A DNA stretch of 63,713 nucleotides, taken from assembly GCA_034506315.1 (NCBI GenBank), contig JAPDPT010000012.1, forward strand, positions 1 through 63,713, given 5' to 3'. This DNA is from a candidate division KSB1 bacterium. GTDB taxonomy: Bacteria > Zhuqueibacterota > Zhuqueibacteria > Oleimicrobiales > Geothermoviventaceae. The position numbers were made by a program, and so were the translations under genes. Below are positions 35,905 through 45,226 of this stretch, piece by piece; the first letter of the stretch is position 1, and every line of letters begins with the position of its first letter. The notes under the pieces were generated by a model that ran no database searches, was not told where the DNA came from, and worked only from the letters and a program-made list of their open reading frames with translations.

Positions 35905-37020
35905 ATGGGGCGGAAGCTTCGGAAACCGGGTCTTTTGGTTGTTCTTCTCCTGTCGCATTCCGCCTTCTCCTGGGCGGGGGTGAAGATCAAGCAGATTGCC
36001 GAACTTGAGGGACTTGGGCCGACGAAACTCGTAGGATACGGCCTGGTGGTGGGTTTGGACGGAACCGGGGATAGCCGACGGTCCATTGCAACTCTGCAAT
36101 CCGTGGCCAACATGTTGAAGCGTTTCGGCCTCACTGTGCCCCAGAACGAGCTTCGCGTGGACAACGTGGCCGCGGTGATGGTTACCGCCGATCTGCCGCC
36201 CTTTGCCCATCCGGGCACCCGCATCGATGTTCAGGTGTCCTCCCTCGGCGACGCCGAGAGCCTTGAGGGAGGAACCCTTCTTCTCACCCCTCTCGTCGAC
36301 GGCAGCGGTGAGGTGTACGCCCTGGCTCAAGGGGCCGTGTCCATTGGGGGCTTCAACATCAGTACCATTGGAGGCGAGAGGGTGCGCAAGAACTACGCCC
36401 TGGTAGGCAGGGTACCGAACGGCGCGGTGGTGAAGAAGCAGGCGCCGGCTTCGATCCCCGGGGACGGGAACCTGCGACTTGTGTTGCGAAACCCCGATTT
36501 CACGAGCGCGAGACGTGTGGCCGACGCCATCAACCAGCGATTTGGTCAGGAGATCGCCGTCGCCATCGACGCGGGGGCCGTGCAGCTGGCAGTGCCGGAG
36601 GAGGTGCGGGCTCCGGGCAAACTGGTCGCTTTCCTCAGCGACCTGGAGAGTGTGGAAACCGAGCCGGACCAGGTGGCCCGCGTGGTGGTGAACGAGCGCA
36701 CGGGCACGGTGGTCGTTGGCGGTGATGTGCGGATCTCGACCGTCGCCGTTGCCCACGGCAATCTCACGGTTCGGATTGCGACCACGCCGATCATCTCGCA
36801 ACCGACCCCCTTCTCCCAGGGGCAGACGGTGGTGGTTCCGGAAACCCAGACCACGGTGGAGACGGAAGAAGCAAGTCTAACCGTCCTGCGCGAGAGCGCT
36901 ACGGTAGACGATCTGGTGAAGGCCTTGAACGCCCTCGGGGTAACGCCACGCGACCTCATCGCGATCTTTCAGGCGCTGAAGGAAGCCGGGGCTCTGCGGG
37001 CCGAACTGGTGATCCTGTGA
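35905..37020 (+). CDS. flgI: Flagellar P-ring protein FlgI
   Basis: Forms the periplasmic P-ring. The 371-residue product has a signal peptide (about 1-24) and typical blocks: VKIKQIAELEGLGPTKLVGY, then GLVVGLDGTGDS near 50, NVAAVMVTADLPPFAHPGTR near 92 and the C-terminal LVKALNALGVTPRDLIAIFQ. The ATG lies two bases after the flgH stop with no strong ribosome-binding site, suggesting coupling to flgH translation. Confidence 0.97.
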   Translation: MGRKLRKPGLLVVLLLSHSAFSWAGVKIKQIAELEGLGPTKLVGYGLVVGLDGTGDSRRSIATLQSVANMLKRFGLTVPQNELRVDNVAAVMVTADLPPFAHPGTRIDVQVSSLGDAESLEGGTLLLTPLVDGSGEVYALAQGAVSIGGFNISTIGGERVRKNYALVGRVPNGAVVKKQAPASIPGDGNLRLVLRNPDFTSARRVADAINQRFGQEIAVAIDAGAVQLAVPEEVRAPGKLVAFLSDLESVETEPDQVARVVVNERTGTVVVGGDVRISTVAVAHGNLTVRIATTPIISQPTPFSQGQTVVVPETQTTVETEEASLTVLRESATVDDLVKALNALGVTPRDLIAIFQALKEAGALRAELVIL

Positions 37021-37101
37021 AGCCACTTCCTCCGGCTTTTCTGCGGGTTGGGTGAAAGTCACCCGCTTCGGATGGTTCGGGTCGCATCGAGGTTTCGGTC
37101 G

Positions 37102-37923
37102 ATGAAGATTGAGGCGTCTCCAAACTTCCTCCCGGTCAGCGCGCAAGCAGCTACGGCTGCCGGGGCGAGTTCCCGCCATCCCGATCCCGAGCTCAGGAAA
37201 GTGTGCGAGCGGTTCGAGGGGCTTTTTCTGGCTCAGCTTTTCCGGGTGATGCGGGAGTCGATCCCGGAGTCCGGTCTCTGGAGCAGCGGGCCGTGGCAGG
37301 GGATGTTCGATTTGTTCTTCGATCAGGCCATCGGCGAGAAGGCGGCCGAACGGAATTCGTACGGGATCGCCGAGATGCTGGAAAGGCAGCTGGGCCGCGT
37401 ACTCCTTTCGACGTCGGTCGGCTCCGGTAGCTCCAGCTCGTCCGGTCAGGAGTTTCCCCTCGTCGAGGGCGCGCCGGGGAGCGGAAGCGTGGTCAAGAGT
37501 TCAGAACAGGCGGTCGATATTGTCAGTGCGGCCGCCGGTGCCGAGGGTGTCGATCCTCACCTCGTCCAGGCGGTGATTGACGTAGAAAGCGGCGGCGATC
37601 CCAGGGCCGTATCGAAAAAAGGGGCGGTGGGACTGATGCAGCTCATGCCGGACACGGCCCGGGAAGTCGGTGTAAGAAACCCTTGGGATCCCGTCGAAAA
37701 CGTGCGCGGTGGGGTGCGATACCTGCGCCAGCTCCTCGACACGTTCGGCAACGACCTGGCCCTTGCCCTGGCGGCCTACAATGCAGGGCCGGGGGCCGTG
37801 CGGCGCCATGGCGGGATCCCGCCGTTCCGGGAAACCCGGCAATACGTGGAGAAGGTCCTGAACCGCTACCACCAGTTGAAGAGGCTGGCGGCGACGACGA
37901 CAAAGCCTTCGGTTACCGGGTAG
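37102..37923 (+). CDS. flgJ: FlgJ-like rod-capping protein fused to a lytic transglycosylase
   Basis: A 273-residue fusion. Residues about 30-110 are the FlgJ rod-binding domain ([20 protein letters not shown], near 34). Residues about 150-270 are a soluble lytic transglycosylase (GH23) domain with the catalytic Glu in [11 protein letters not shown], then [13 protein letters not shown] and [11 protein letters not shown]. The link is Ser/Gly-rich. The classical enteric FlgJ instead carries a glucosaminidase, so the peptidoglycan-cutting half differs while the job, opening the wall for the rod, should be the same. No signal peptide is seen, consistent with export by the flagellar apparatus. I chose ATG 37102, with GAGGT eight bases upstream. 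Confidence 0.93.
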   Translation: MKIEASPNFLPVSAQAATAAGASSRHPDPELRKVCERFEGLFLAQLFRVMRESIPESGLWSSGPWQGMFDLFFDQAIGEKAAERNSYGIAEMLERQLGRVLLSTSVGSGSSSSSGQEFPLVEGAPGSGSVVKSSEQAVDIVSAAAGAEGVDPHLVQAVIDVESGGDPRAVSKKGAVGLMQLMPDTAREVGVRNPWDPVENVRGGVRYLRQLLDTFGNDLALALAAYNAGPGAVRRHGGIPPFRETRQYVEKVLNRYHQLKRLAATTTKPSVTG

Positions 37924-37945
37924 GTGGGAACAGGAGCACAGGACG

Positions 37946-38482
37946 GTGGCAGCTCTGGCGTCAGGGGTGGTGAGCACGGGGAGCCTCGAGGAACGGCTCC
38001 AGTGGATACGCTTGGCGGGCCTTTTGCGCCGGCAGGTGGGCCTTATGCGCAACCTCTTGGCCCTCCTCCTCCGGATCCGCGAAGCCATAGTCCTCGTGGA
38101 CCTGCCGGCGTTTCAGAAGACGGCCCTCGATCAGATTCAGCTCCTTCACGAGTTGGAGGCCGTGGGCCAGGAAAGCCGTGAGCAGATTTCGGCTCTTGTC
38201 CCACAGGCGAGAGACGCGGCGGGGGAAGCCGGTCTGGCGGAGGCCATCGCCGTGGCACCTCCCGAAGATAGGAGGGAGCTGGTAGAGCTGCAGCAGACGC
38301 TTATCCAGCTCGCCGAAGACGTCCGTCGGCTCGCCCATCGGAATGAGAAGCTGATGACCGCGCTGGGAGAAATTCGTGAGGCGCAGTACCAGGCCCTCTG
38401 GAACGCATTCGGCCGCTTGCTTGGCACTTACGGCGAGAGGAAAACCTTTGTCCCCGCTTCCGTCTGCGACGTGGTAGGGTAG
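37946..38482 (+). CDS. flgN: FlgN-like flagellar export chaperone
   Basis: A 178-residue helical protein with a long coiled-coil character (residues about 15-160, Leu/Gln/Glu-rich) and no membrane segment. Sequence alone gives only a weak family resemblance. Its position immediately before flgK and flgL is where FlgN, the cytoplasmic chaperone for those two hook-junction proteins, is usually encoded. The C-terminal YGERKTFVPASVCDVVG is more variable. GTG 37946 follows GGAGCACAGGACG. I assign FlgN mainly from position, size and helicity. Confidence 0.65.
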   Translation: MAALASGVVSTGSLEERLQWIRLAGLLRRQVGLMRNLLALLLRIREAIVLVDLPAFQKTALDQIQLLHELEAVGQESREQISALVPQARDAAGEAGLAEAIAVAPPEDRRELVELQQTLIQLAEDVRRLAHRNEKLMTALGEIREAQYQALWNAFGRLLGTYGERKTFVPASVCDVVG

Positions 38483-38499
38483 AGAGAGGGTAGATCCCG

Positions 38500-39876
38500 G
38501 TGTCGACTTTGAATGGCATCCTCGAGCTCAGTAAGCGCTCCCTGATGGCGCATCAGCTGGTGGCCAACGTCATCGGCAACAACGTGGCCAACGTCAACAC
38601 GCCGGGCTACTCCAGACAGGTGGCGAACCTGGTTCCTTCGCCCTCGGTCCAGACCGCCTGGGGACCTATGGGTACCGGCGTCGAGGTCGGGGATGTGAGC
38701 CGTTACCGGGACGCCTTCTTGGACCTGCAGTATCGCCAGAGTGTGAGCAAACAAGCCCACTGGGAAGCGCTCTCCCGCTCCCTCTCAGAAGTGGAGGCGA
38801 TGTTTAATGACCCGGGCGAGAGCGGACTCCAGGCGGCATTGGACGAGTTCTGGAATGCGTGGAGCGATCTTGCTAATGACCCCGAGAATACGACGGCACG
38901 CGCCGTGGTGCGCGAGAAGGGGATGGCCCTGGCAGCTACGTTTCGGCGCATCGGCAACTATCTGCGCGAACACATTCAGGCCGTCGACAGCGAGGCGCGG
39001 AAACTGGTAGCCGATGCCAATGCCGCATTGCGAGAAGTGGCCGACCTCAACTCGAAGATCCAATTCGTCCGCGCCCAGGGTGGTTCGGCAAACGAGCTAA
39101 TGGATCAAAGGGACCGTCTGCTGGACCAGCTTTCTGAGTGGATCGGAGCCCGCGCCTTGGTCTCTACCGATGGATCGGTACGGGTGCTGGTGGGCACAGA
39201 GGTTCTGGTTGAGGCTGCGGAAGCTCGCCCGATCCAGATCCACGATTTGGGTGAGCAGGAGATGGCGCTTGCTCAATTCCTCGGTCCCTCGGGCGCTCCT
39301 CTGGGACTGGTCGAGTGTAAGCTCTCAGGCCTCCTGGAGGTGCGCGACGCCGCTCTTCGCTCGTACCTCGCCGAGCTCGACGAGATCGTAGGCACCCTGG
39401 TCCGCGAGGTCAACCTTCGGCACCGGCAGGGCTACACGCTGAAAGGGGAGAGGGCGGGGGACTTTTTCGAGAGCACGGCACTTTCGGCCACGCAGATTCG
39501 CCTTGCGGACGGCATCCTGGAGGATCTGACCAACATTGCGGCCTCCAGCGAGGACACGCTGGGCGACAACCAGGTGGCGCTCTCCATTGCCTCTTTGCGT
39601 TCCGCGAAGGTCATGCGCGGGAGCGATTCCCTTCTGGAGGCCTACTCCAGCCTCATCGGCCGACTCGGTAGTCTTTCCGCACAGGCCGAGGACTCGGTGA
39701 GGAACCAGGAGGTCATCACGCAGACCCTCGAAAACCAGAGGGCCCGGGTCCAGGGAGTCTCACTGGACGAGGAGATGGTGGAGCTGATCAAGTTCCAGCA
39801 CGCCTATCGGGCTTCGGCCCAGGTGGCGCGAGTGGTAGACGAGATGATGCAAGCCGTTCTAGCCATGGTCAGGTAA
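38500..39876 (+). CDS. flgK: Flagellar hook-associated protein FlgK (HAP1)
   Basis: The first hook-filament junction protein, 458 residues. The N-terminal block SLMAHQLVANVIGNNVANVN with TPGYSRQ follows the HAP1 pattern. A coiled segment (about 85-215) and a variable centre lead to the C-terminal helix ending VSLDEEMVELIKFQHAYRAS, typical of FlgK. It is shorter than enteric FlgK, with a reduced outer domain. GTG 38500 has AGAGAGGG upstream. It is 17 bases after the chaperone gene. Confidence 0.94.
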   Translation: MSTLNGILELSKRSLMAHQLVANVIGNNVANVNTPGYSRQVANLVPSPSVQTAWGPMGTGVEVGDVSRYRDAFLDLQYRQSVSKQAHWEALSRSLSEVEAMFNDPGESGLQAALDEFWNAWSDLANDPENTTARAVVREKGMALAATFRRIGNYLREHIQAVDSEARKLVADANAALREVADLNSKIQFVRAQGGSANELMDQRDRLLDQLSEWIGARALVSTDGSVRVLVGTEVLVEAAEARPIQIHDLGEQEMALAQFLGPSGAPLGLVECKLSGLLEVRDAALRSYLAELDEIVGTLVREVNLRHRQGYTLKGERAGDFFESTALSATQIRLADGILEDLTNIAASSEDTLGDNQVALSIASLRSAKVMRGSDSLLEAYSSLIGRLGSLSAQAEDSVRNQEVITQTLENQRARVQGVSLDEEMVELIKFQHAYRASAQVARVVDEMMQAVLAMVR

Positions 39877-39891
39877 AGGCGAGGGAAAGCG

Positions 39892-40794
39892 GTGCGCGTC
39901 AGTCACCAAGAGGTATTCCGAACCGTAGCGTGCAACATCAATCGCCCCTACGAGCAGATGTTGAAGGACGAGATCCAGATCGCAACCGGAAAGCGCGTGA
40001 ATGTGCCTTCGGACGATCCTTCGGCGGCCGAGCGCGCTGTGGAGGTACGATCCAAACTTGTGGCCATCGGGCAGTTTCGGAAGGCGATCGCCGACGCGCG
40101 GTCCTGGCTCGGCCACGCGGAGACAGAGCTCAACCGCGTGGAGGAGCTTCTTACGCGTGCCAAATCCCTGGCCGTGCAGGGGGCCAATGGCACACTCAGC
40201 GCCGCGGACCGGCGAGCTTTGGCCGAAGAGGTCGATGAGCTGCTGGAAGACCTGGTCGCGGCGGCGAATGGGACGTACAACGATCGCTACGTATTCGCCG
40301 GCTCCGCTACCAGGCTTGCCCCAGTGGTGGTGCGACGCGACTCTACCGGTAAGATCGTTCAGGTCTCGTTTCAATCCAACAGCGGGGCCGTGCGCCGAGA
40401 GATTGATGCAGACGAGTACATCGATATCCGCTTGCCGGCCCACGAGATCTTCGGAGGGGACGAGGGCGCTTTTTCCGCCTTGATTCAGCTTCGCGACGCG
40501 TTGCAGAACAACCGGCCGGATCAAGTTCAGGCTACGATCGGTCAGGTCGACAAGGCTCTGGAGAAATCCCTCGAGAAGCGAGCCGAGATTGGAGCTCGGA
40601 TCACCCGGCTGGACCATGCTCAGAGTCGGCTTGACGAGCAAGAGACCCAGCTGACCGCACTGCTGTCCGACCTCGAGGATGTAGACGTGGCCCAGAAGGT
40701 CATCGACCTGCAGGGTCACCAGATGTCCTATCGCGCAGCTCTGGCCGTGGGTTCGGTGCTGATCGGAGAAAGCCTACTGGACTATCTGGGTTGA
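39892..40794 (+). CDS. flgL: Flagellar hook-associated protein FlgL (HAP3)
   Basis: The second hook-filament junction protein, 300 residues, flagellin-like at both ends. The N-terminal helix has SGK-like spacing in QIATGKRVNVPSDDPSAAER near residue 30. NRVEELLTRAKSLAVQGANG near 80 and the C-terminal coiled segment ending HQMSYRAALAVGSVLIGES are typical. GTG 39892 follows GCGAGGGAAAGCG. It lies 15 bases after flgK and runs into fliW. Confidence 0.94.
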   Translation: MRVSHQEVFRTVACNINRPYEQMLKDEIQIATGKRVNVPSDDPSAAERAVEVRSKLVAIGQFRKAIADARSWLGHAETELNRVEELLTRAKSLAVQGANGTLSAADRRALAEEVDELLEDLVAAANGTYNDRYVFAGSATRLAPVVVRRDSTGKIVQVSFQSNSGAVRREIDADEYIDIRLPAHEIFGGDEGAFSALIQLRDALQNNRPDQVQATIGQVDKALEKSLEKRAEIGARITRLDHAQSRLDEQETQLTALLSDLEDVDVAQKVIDLQGHQMSYRAALAVGSVLIGESLLDYLG

Positions 40795-40799
40795 GACGG

Positions 40800-41273
40800 A
40801 TGACGGAAGTGCAAGGCGAAACAGACAGCCAGGAGTGCTGGCGCGAGCTGGAGACCCTCCACTGGGGACGTCTCCGCTACCGGGAAGAGGACGTGCTTTA
40901 CTTTCCTCGTGGGCTGCTGGGCTTTGAAGCTTGCCGGCGGTGGGCCATTTTCACCTCCGAGGAACACCAACCCTTCCTCTGGATGGTGAGCATTGACGAC
41001 CCCCAGATCGCCTTCGTGATTCTGGATCCGCTCCTGGTGGTCCCGGACTATCGTCCGGCTTTCTGCCAGCGGGATCTGGAAGACCTGGAGGCTGAATCTC
41101 TGGAGGACCTGCGCATTTTCAGCATCGTGACTCTTGGTAAGACGGTGGAGACGACGACTATCAACCTCAGCGGGCCCCTGGTGATCAACATCCGGAAGAA
41201 GCTGGGTAAGCAGGTAGCCCTGTTGAGCAACAAATACACGACAAAGCATCCCCTCATCGCGAAAAGCGAATAG
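40800..41273 (+). CDS. fliW: Flagellar assembly factor FliW
   Basis: A cytoplasmic antagonist of CsrA. In studied bacteria free flagellin binds FliW, and FliW released from flagellin binds CsrA and lifts repression of flagellin translation. The 157-residue product has the family blocks [17 protein letters not shown] near residue 38, [16 protein letters not shown] near 60 and the late [21 protein letters not shown] chose ATG 40800; the TTG at 40791 overlaps the flgL stop and is an alternative. It is followed by csrA, the usual pair. Confidence 0.94.
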   Translation: MTEVQGETDSQECWRELETLHWGRLRYREEDVLYFPRGLLGFEACRRWAIFTSEEHQPFLWMVSIDDPQIAFVILDPLLVVPDYRPAFCQRDLEDLEAESLEDLRIFSIVTLGKTVETTTINLSGPLVINIRKKLGKQVALLSNKYTTKHPLIAKSE

Positions 41274-41305
41274 GGCCGCGGAGCCGAGAGGGAAAGGAGT
41301 TCCCG

Positions 41306-41566
41306 GTGCTGGTCCTGACAAGGAAGTTGGGCGAGAGCATCGTCATCGGCGACAACATCCGGGTGACCGTAGTGGAGATCCACGGCAAGCAGGTCCGGCT
41401 TGGCGTGGAGGCGCCGCGGGATGTGAGTGTCCATCGCGGCGAGGTCTACGAGCGAATCGTTGAGGAGAACCGGTTGGCCGCGGGATCCACCGAACGAAGC
41501 AAGCTTGATGGCCTCTCGGAGGCCGTGGTTGCCAAACTCAAAGGCAGGTTGAACGGGAAGCCATGA
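41306..41566 (+). CDS. csrA: Carbon storage/translational regulator CsrA
   Basis: A small RNA-binding protein that represses translation, in flagellated bacteria often of flagellin mRNA. The 86-residue product begins [18 protein letters not shown] and has [19 protein letters not shown] with the RNA-contacting Arg at about residue 44. The C-terminal 25 residues extend past the core and are basic. GTG 41306 has AAGGAG upstream. Its stop overlaps the next start (ATGA), so the downstream island is likely part of the same transcript. Confidence 0.96.
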   Translation: MLVLTRKLGESIVIGDNIRVTVVEIHGKQVRLGVEAPRDVSVHRGEVYERIVEENRLAAGSTERSKLDGLSEAVVAKLKGRLNGKP

Positions 41567-42639
41567 GGCATCCTTTGGTGCAAGAGGCCGCCCCGGCATC
41601 GCACGGGCGAGAGATCCTGGTGACCGGGGTCGCGGGCTTCATTGGAAGCAGGGCCGCGCTCCGTCTCGCCTCCCGCGGGTGGCGGGTTCGAGGTCTGGAT
41701 CGGGTTTCGCCTCCTAGGCCTGTGGCGGATGTACTGTGTCGCCTGATCGTCGGAGACCTGCGCGTCGAGGGTGTGGCCGAAGAGGCACTGGCCGGTGTCG
41801 ACACCGTGCTGCACGCCGCGGCCCACACGGATTTGCCTCGCGCCCAGGCAGATCCAGAGGTCGACTTCGGCGACAACGTGCTGGGCGCGTTTCGCCTCCT
41901 TGAGGCGGCCCGCAAGTCCCGTACTCCTCCTACCATTGCGTTCCTGAGCTCCTTCCGGGTTTACGGGGACAATGTGGACCTGGCACTTGCGGGGCAGGGC
42001 CCCAAGGGCTACACCCTGGCGCTTCCCTTCCAGTGGGGGATCTCCGAGCTATTCTCCACCGACCAGTGCGAAAGGACCGCGCACGGCACCCACAAACTCC
42101 TGGCCGACCTGATGGCGCAGGAGTTCGCCCACTCCTATGGGCTACGGGTCGGTGTTTTCCGGGTAGGCCCGGTTGCTGGACCAGGGCACGACGCCAGCAG
42201 TGACGGCTGCTGGCTGGCCGCGCTCCAAAGAGCCAGCGCGGACCGTCTTCTGCAAATCGATCCCGATCAAACCCTCGATCTCTTGCACGTCGACGACCTC
42301 GTCGACGCCGTTCTGGCTTTCGTGGATTCGGACTGGCACCACCTCGTGCTGAATGTGGGTGGCGGGGTGCAGAACGCGGTGCGGCCCTACGACGTGGCGG
42401 CGGCGATCCTGACGACCGGCGCCCAGGGGGATGGCAGGGTGGACCCGGCCGGCGTCCTGGCGACCTACCCGAAGGTTTGGGTGACCGATATCGGACGTGC
42501 GGCAAGGGCACTGGGCTGGACGCCGCGACGAGATCTCAAAACGATCCTGGAGGAGCAGGGGATCCCCTGGCAGGTGGCTCCCAGCGTCACAAGGGATTCG
42601 GCCAGACCTGCAGAGAACATCTGCCTTGGGCTTGCCTAA
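41563..42639 (+). CDS. NAD-dependent epimerase/dehydratase-like protein with altered catalytic motif
   Basis: A 358-residue extended short-chain-dehydrogenase fold, as in nucleotide-sugar epimerases and dehydratases. The NAD-binding loop is [19 protein letters not shown] near residue 20, and [12 protein letters not shown] and [11 protein letters not shown] follow. The usual YxxxK catalytic pair should lie in [16 protein letters not shown], but the Tyr position reads His (HGTHK). It may use another residue or act as a binding protein, so activity is uncertain. The C-terminal domain has [18 protein letters not shown] 41563 overlaps the csrA stop. It is the first gene of the radical-SAM and glycosyltransferase island and probably works on a sugar nucleotide. 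Confidence 0.85.
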   Translation: MRHPLVQEAAPASHGREILVTGVAGFIGSRAALRLASRGWRVRGLDRVSPPRPVADVLCRLIVGDLRVEGVAEEALAGVDTVLHAAAHTDLPRAQADPEVDFGDNVLGAFRLLEAARKSRTPPTIAFLSSFRVYGDNVDLALAGQGPKGYTLALPFQWGISELFSTDQCERTAHGTHKLLADLMAQEFAHSYGLRVGVFRVGPVAGPGHDASSDGCWLAALQRASADRLLQIDPDQTLDLLHVDDLVDAVLAFVDSDWHHLVLNVGGGVQNAVRPYDVAAAILTTGAQGDGRVDPAGVLATYPKVWVTDIGRAARALGWTPRRDLKTILEEQGIPWQVAPSVTRDSARPAENICLGLA

Positions 42640-42672
42640 AGCAGCGCACGATTCGAGAGCCGGGAGGGAGCA

Positions 42673-44103
42673 ATGCGGAGGTCGCTGTGGCCCACGCGCA
42701 GGGCCGCCGTCGTTGTGGCCAGGGACGCAGGCGGTGCGACCCAATGGCTCGACATCGGAGAGATCGCGCCCCAGATCGAGGCTGCGGCCGCCAGGGGCTG
42801 TGTAGCCGTCGATTTGGTAGGGGGAGAACCCGCTCAGCATCCCAGGCTCAAGGAAATCCGGGATTGTCTACAATCGCTGGGCCTCCACGGAAGCCTCTTT
42901 TGCTCCTGCCGAGACGAGGCCTCTCTTCAACGCGCCCTCGACCTTTCATTCTGGGAGGTGATCTGCGTCGCTGCGGGGCGTAGTGAGGTGACCGCGAGAT
43001 CGCTGGTCAGCGTGGCGCGGCTTCTGGAGTCAGCGTCAGCGGTGGTCCGCCTCAAGTGGTTTTTTGAGCCCGCCTCGTTCGCAGGCTCAATCGGCGATCT
43101 GAGGATGTGGATCGACACGCTGAGGCCCCGGTATCTCGAGCTCGTCTACCGGATGAAGCCGTGGAGTCTAGGTCGCAAGGCGATCTCCGCCTCGGTCTGC
43201 GAGGACTGGTCCGAGCGTGTCCGGGAATTTCTGGATGGCATTACGGCCGCCAGCGTTCGGTACCGATTGCGCTACGTTCCCCTTTGCCTTTTCCCAGGCA
43301 GGGAGAGCCTCATCGTGAATATCCCGCAGATGTTGTTCGATCCCCTGAGCTGGGACTACGGACTATCCCCGAAGGAGGCCAGCCTGTACCTTTCCGCTGC
43401 TGAATCGTTCTGCCGCCAATTCAACGTGGCCCACGGACCCTGCGGGATGTGCCTGGCCCGCGGGATCTGCGGCGGAGCTCCAAGGAGCTGGGTGCGCGAA
43501 ACCGGCTTTTCCGGCCTGCGCCCAATGTATGGCGATTACGAAGAGCCCTTGATGTTCTGGAGGCGAAGATGGGCGACCGCGATAATCGAGGAGGAGGCGG
43601 CGTGCGCCGAGCCCCTGCTCTCCGAGGCGGAGGAGCCGTGCACCCTGGTATCTCCGGAAGAAGCCCGCAAGACCGCCGAGGCCGGCCGCAGACCCGAGGA
43701 CTGGGCCTACGCCTGGATTTCAATCGGCTCGATCCAGAGCATCAGCCCATCGTGGAACGCCTACTTGGCGCAGATCCTCGACGAGACGGAAGGGGTCGTG
43801 GCGGTTGCGCCCCTGCCCGAGGATTTCGCCAGCCGCGTCCGGTGTCAGGAGGGATTGCTGCCCTGCACGAATCCGGATCCCCTTGCTGGGGTGCTGGTGC
43901 GGAGGGACCAAGTGGAGAGTCTACTGGAGGGCGACAGGCGGCAAGCCGTGGCTCGTCTCGTCGCGCAGGGAAAGGTGATTTTGGCCACCGGGGTGCGTGT
44001 TTCCAGAGCACGGAAAATGCCCTGCGGGTTGTCTTCCGCCGGCGTTTCCCGGGAAGGTTCGAAAACCCGCCGAGCCCTTGAGGCGATGGAGGAGCGATCG
44101 TGA
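42673..44103 (+). CDS. Degenerate radical-SAM/SPASM-like protein lacking the SAM-cluster cysteines
   Basis: A 476-residue relative of the two radical-SAM proteins downstream. It keeps VDLVGGEPAQHPRL (near residue 46, the GGEP motif), the shared block YVPLCLFPGRESLIV, PQMLFDPLSWDYG and the C-terminal CGMCLARGIC (C-x2-C-x5-C) auxiliary-cluster pattern. But the N-terminal CxxxCxxC that binds the catalytic 4Fe-4S cluster is missing: the segment before GGEP is shortened to AAVVVARDAGGATQW, with no Cys triad. It should not be an active radical-SAM enzyme, yet may hold one auxiliary cluster and act as a partner or substrate carrier. A C-terminal extension of about 150 residues is unrecognised. It overlaps the next gene by four bases. 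Confidence 0.8.
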   Translation: MRRSLWPTRRAAVVVARDAGGATQWLDIGEIAPQIEAAAARGCVAVDLVGGEPAQHPRLKEIRDCLQSLGLHGSLFCSCRDEASLQRALDLSFWEVICVAAGRSEVTARSLVSVARLLESASAVVRLKWFFEPASFAGSIGDLRMWIDTLRPRYLELVYRMKPWSLGRKAISASVCEDWSERVREFLDGITAASVRYRLRYVPLCLFPGRESLIVNIPQMLFDPLSWDYGLSPKEASLYLSAAESFCRQFNVAHGPCGMCLARGICGGAPRSWVRETGFSGLRPMYGDYEEPLMFWRRRWATAIIEEEAACAEPLLSEAEEPCTLVSPEEARKTAEAGRRPEDWAYAWISIGSIQSISPSWNAYLAQILDETEGVVAVAPLPEDFASRVRCQEGLLPCTNPDPLAGVLVRRDQVESLLEGDRRQAVARLVAQGKVILATGVRVSRARKMPCGLSSAGVSREGSKTRRALEAMEERS

Positions 44104-45221
44104 ACGCCCTTCTCAATCACGCGCCGGGCATTACGCGACGCGGCTGCGTCGATATCGGCCATCCCTGCGATATCGATTGTGTCTTCTGCTACCACCGTTA
44201 CGAGGACCGCGCCCAAAGGCGCTTTCTGCCCGAGGAAGAAATCCGGGCTCGCCTCAGAAGATTCCGCGAGGAATTTGGCCTCGAAATCTGCGATTTCACC
44301 GGTGGTGAACCCACCCTCCATCCGGCCATCGTCCGACTCACCGAGTTTGCCGCCCAGATCGGAATCCCCCTCTGCATTATCACCCACGGCCAGGTCCGAA
44401 AGAAAGAGCTGATTCGGGCCCTGGTGGAGGCAGGAGTAGCCGAATTCCTGGTGTCCATCGAGGGACCCGAGGTCATCCACAACCGGATGACGAACACCGC
44501 GGAGGGGTTCCAGCGCGTCTGCGCGTTTTTGGAAGAGCTGGACCGGCTGGGCTTCCACAACTGGCGGATGAACACGGTGGCCACGTCCATCAACATGGCG
44601 GCCCTTGCGGAGCTTGCAGAATGGGCTGTGTCGCTGAACAACCCGCCGAGGAACGCCAATTTCATTGTGTTCAGTCCCCTGCGGGATTGGGCGGGCATGT
44701 CCGAAATCGACTTTCAGGCTGCGCACAGCGAGCTGGCACCGCATCTGAAAGAAACCATCGACATTTTCAGCGAGCACGGCATCTGGACGAACGTCCGTTA
44801 CTACCCGATCTGCCAGCTGCGCGGCTACGAAGAACACGTCACGACCTTCCCCCAGATCATTTTCGATCCTTTGGAGTGGGACTATCGCGCTTACGTCAAC
44901 ATGTGCGAATCCGACATCCGGCGGGTTTACGAGACGGGGATCCAGAGCGTGGTGTGGGCCGAAGCCCCGGCACATGTGTTTTTCAACACCTGGTCCCTGT
45001 TGCAGCAGGCCAAACTGTACGTGCACGGTCCCGCGTGTCGTAACTGTGCCCTCCGCCAGATCTGCGACGGCGTGAGCCGGCAATACGCCCATCGATTCGG
45101 ATTTGGTGAACTGCAACCGTACCGAGGCGAATTGATTCAGGATCCTGTGTACTGGCGCCGCGAGTGCTTGCCATACGCGGTTCACCCCAGCATCTGGTCG
45201 GGTCCGCAAACGCTGGTGTAA
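44100..45221 (+). CDS. Radical SAM enzyme with SPASM-like auxiliary cluster
   Basis: A 373-residue radical-SAM protein. The catalytic cluster is in HPCDIDCVFCYHRYED (C23, C27, C30) and the SAM-binding motif is CDFTGGEPTLHP near residue 64. A TIM-barrel-like middle follows. The late block YYPICQLRGYEEHVTTFPQ, then FDPLEWDY, then CRNCALRQIC (C-x2-C-x5-C) forms a probable auxiliary 4Fe-4S cluster shared with its two neighbours. The reaction cannot be read from sequence. Relatives modify peptides or small molecules. GTG 44100 overlaps the previous stop. It is the middle paralogue of three in the island. Confidence 0.87.
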   Translation: MNALLNHAPGITRRGCVDIGHPCDIDCVFCYHRYEDRAQRRFLPEEEIRARLRRFREEFGLEICDFTGGEPTLHPAIVRLTEFAAQIGIPLCIITHGQVRKKELIRALVEAGVAEFLVSIEGPEVIHNRMTNTAEGFQRVCAFLEELDRLGFHNWRMNTVATSINMAALAELAEWAVSLNNPPRNANFIVFSPLRDWAGMSEIDFQAAHSELAPHLKETIDIFSEHGIWTNVRYYPICQLRGYEEHVTTFPQIIFDPLEWDYRAYVNMCESDIRRVYETGIQSVVWAEAPAHVFFNTWSLLQQAKLYVHGPACRNCALRQICDGVSRQYAHRFGFGELQPYRGELIQDPVYWRRECLPYAVHPSIWSGPQTLV

Positions 45222-45226
45222 GTCCG

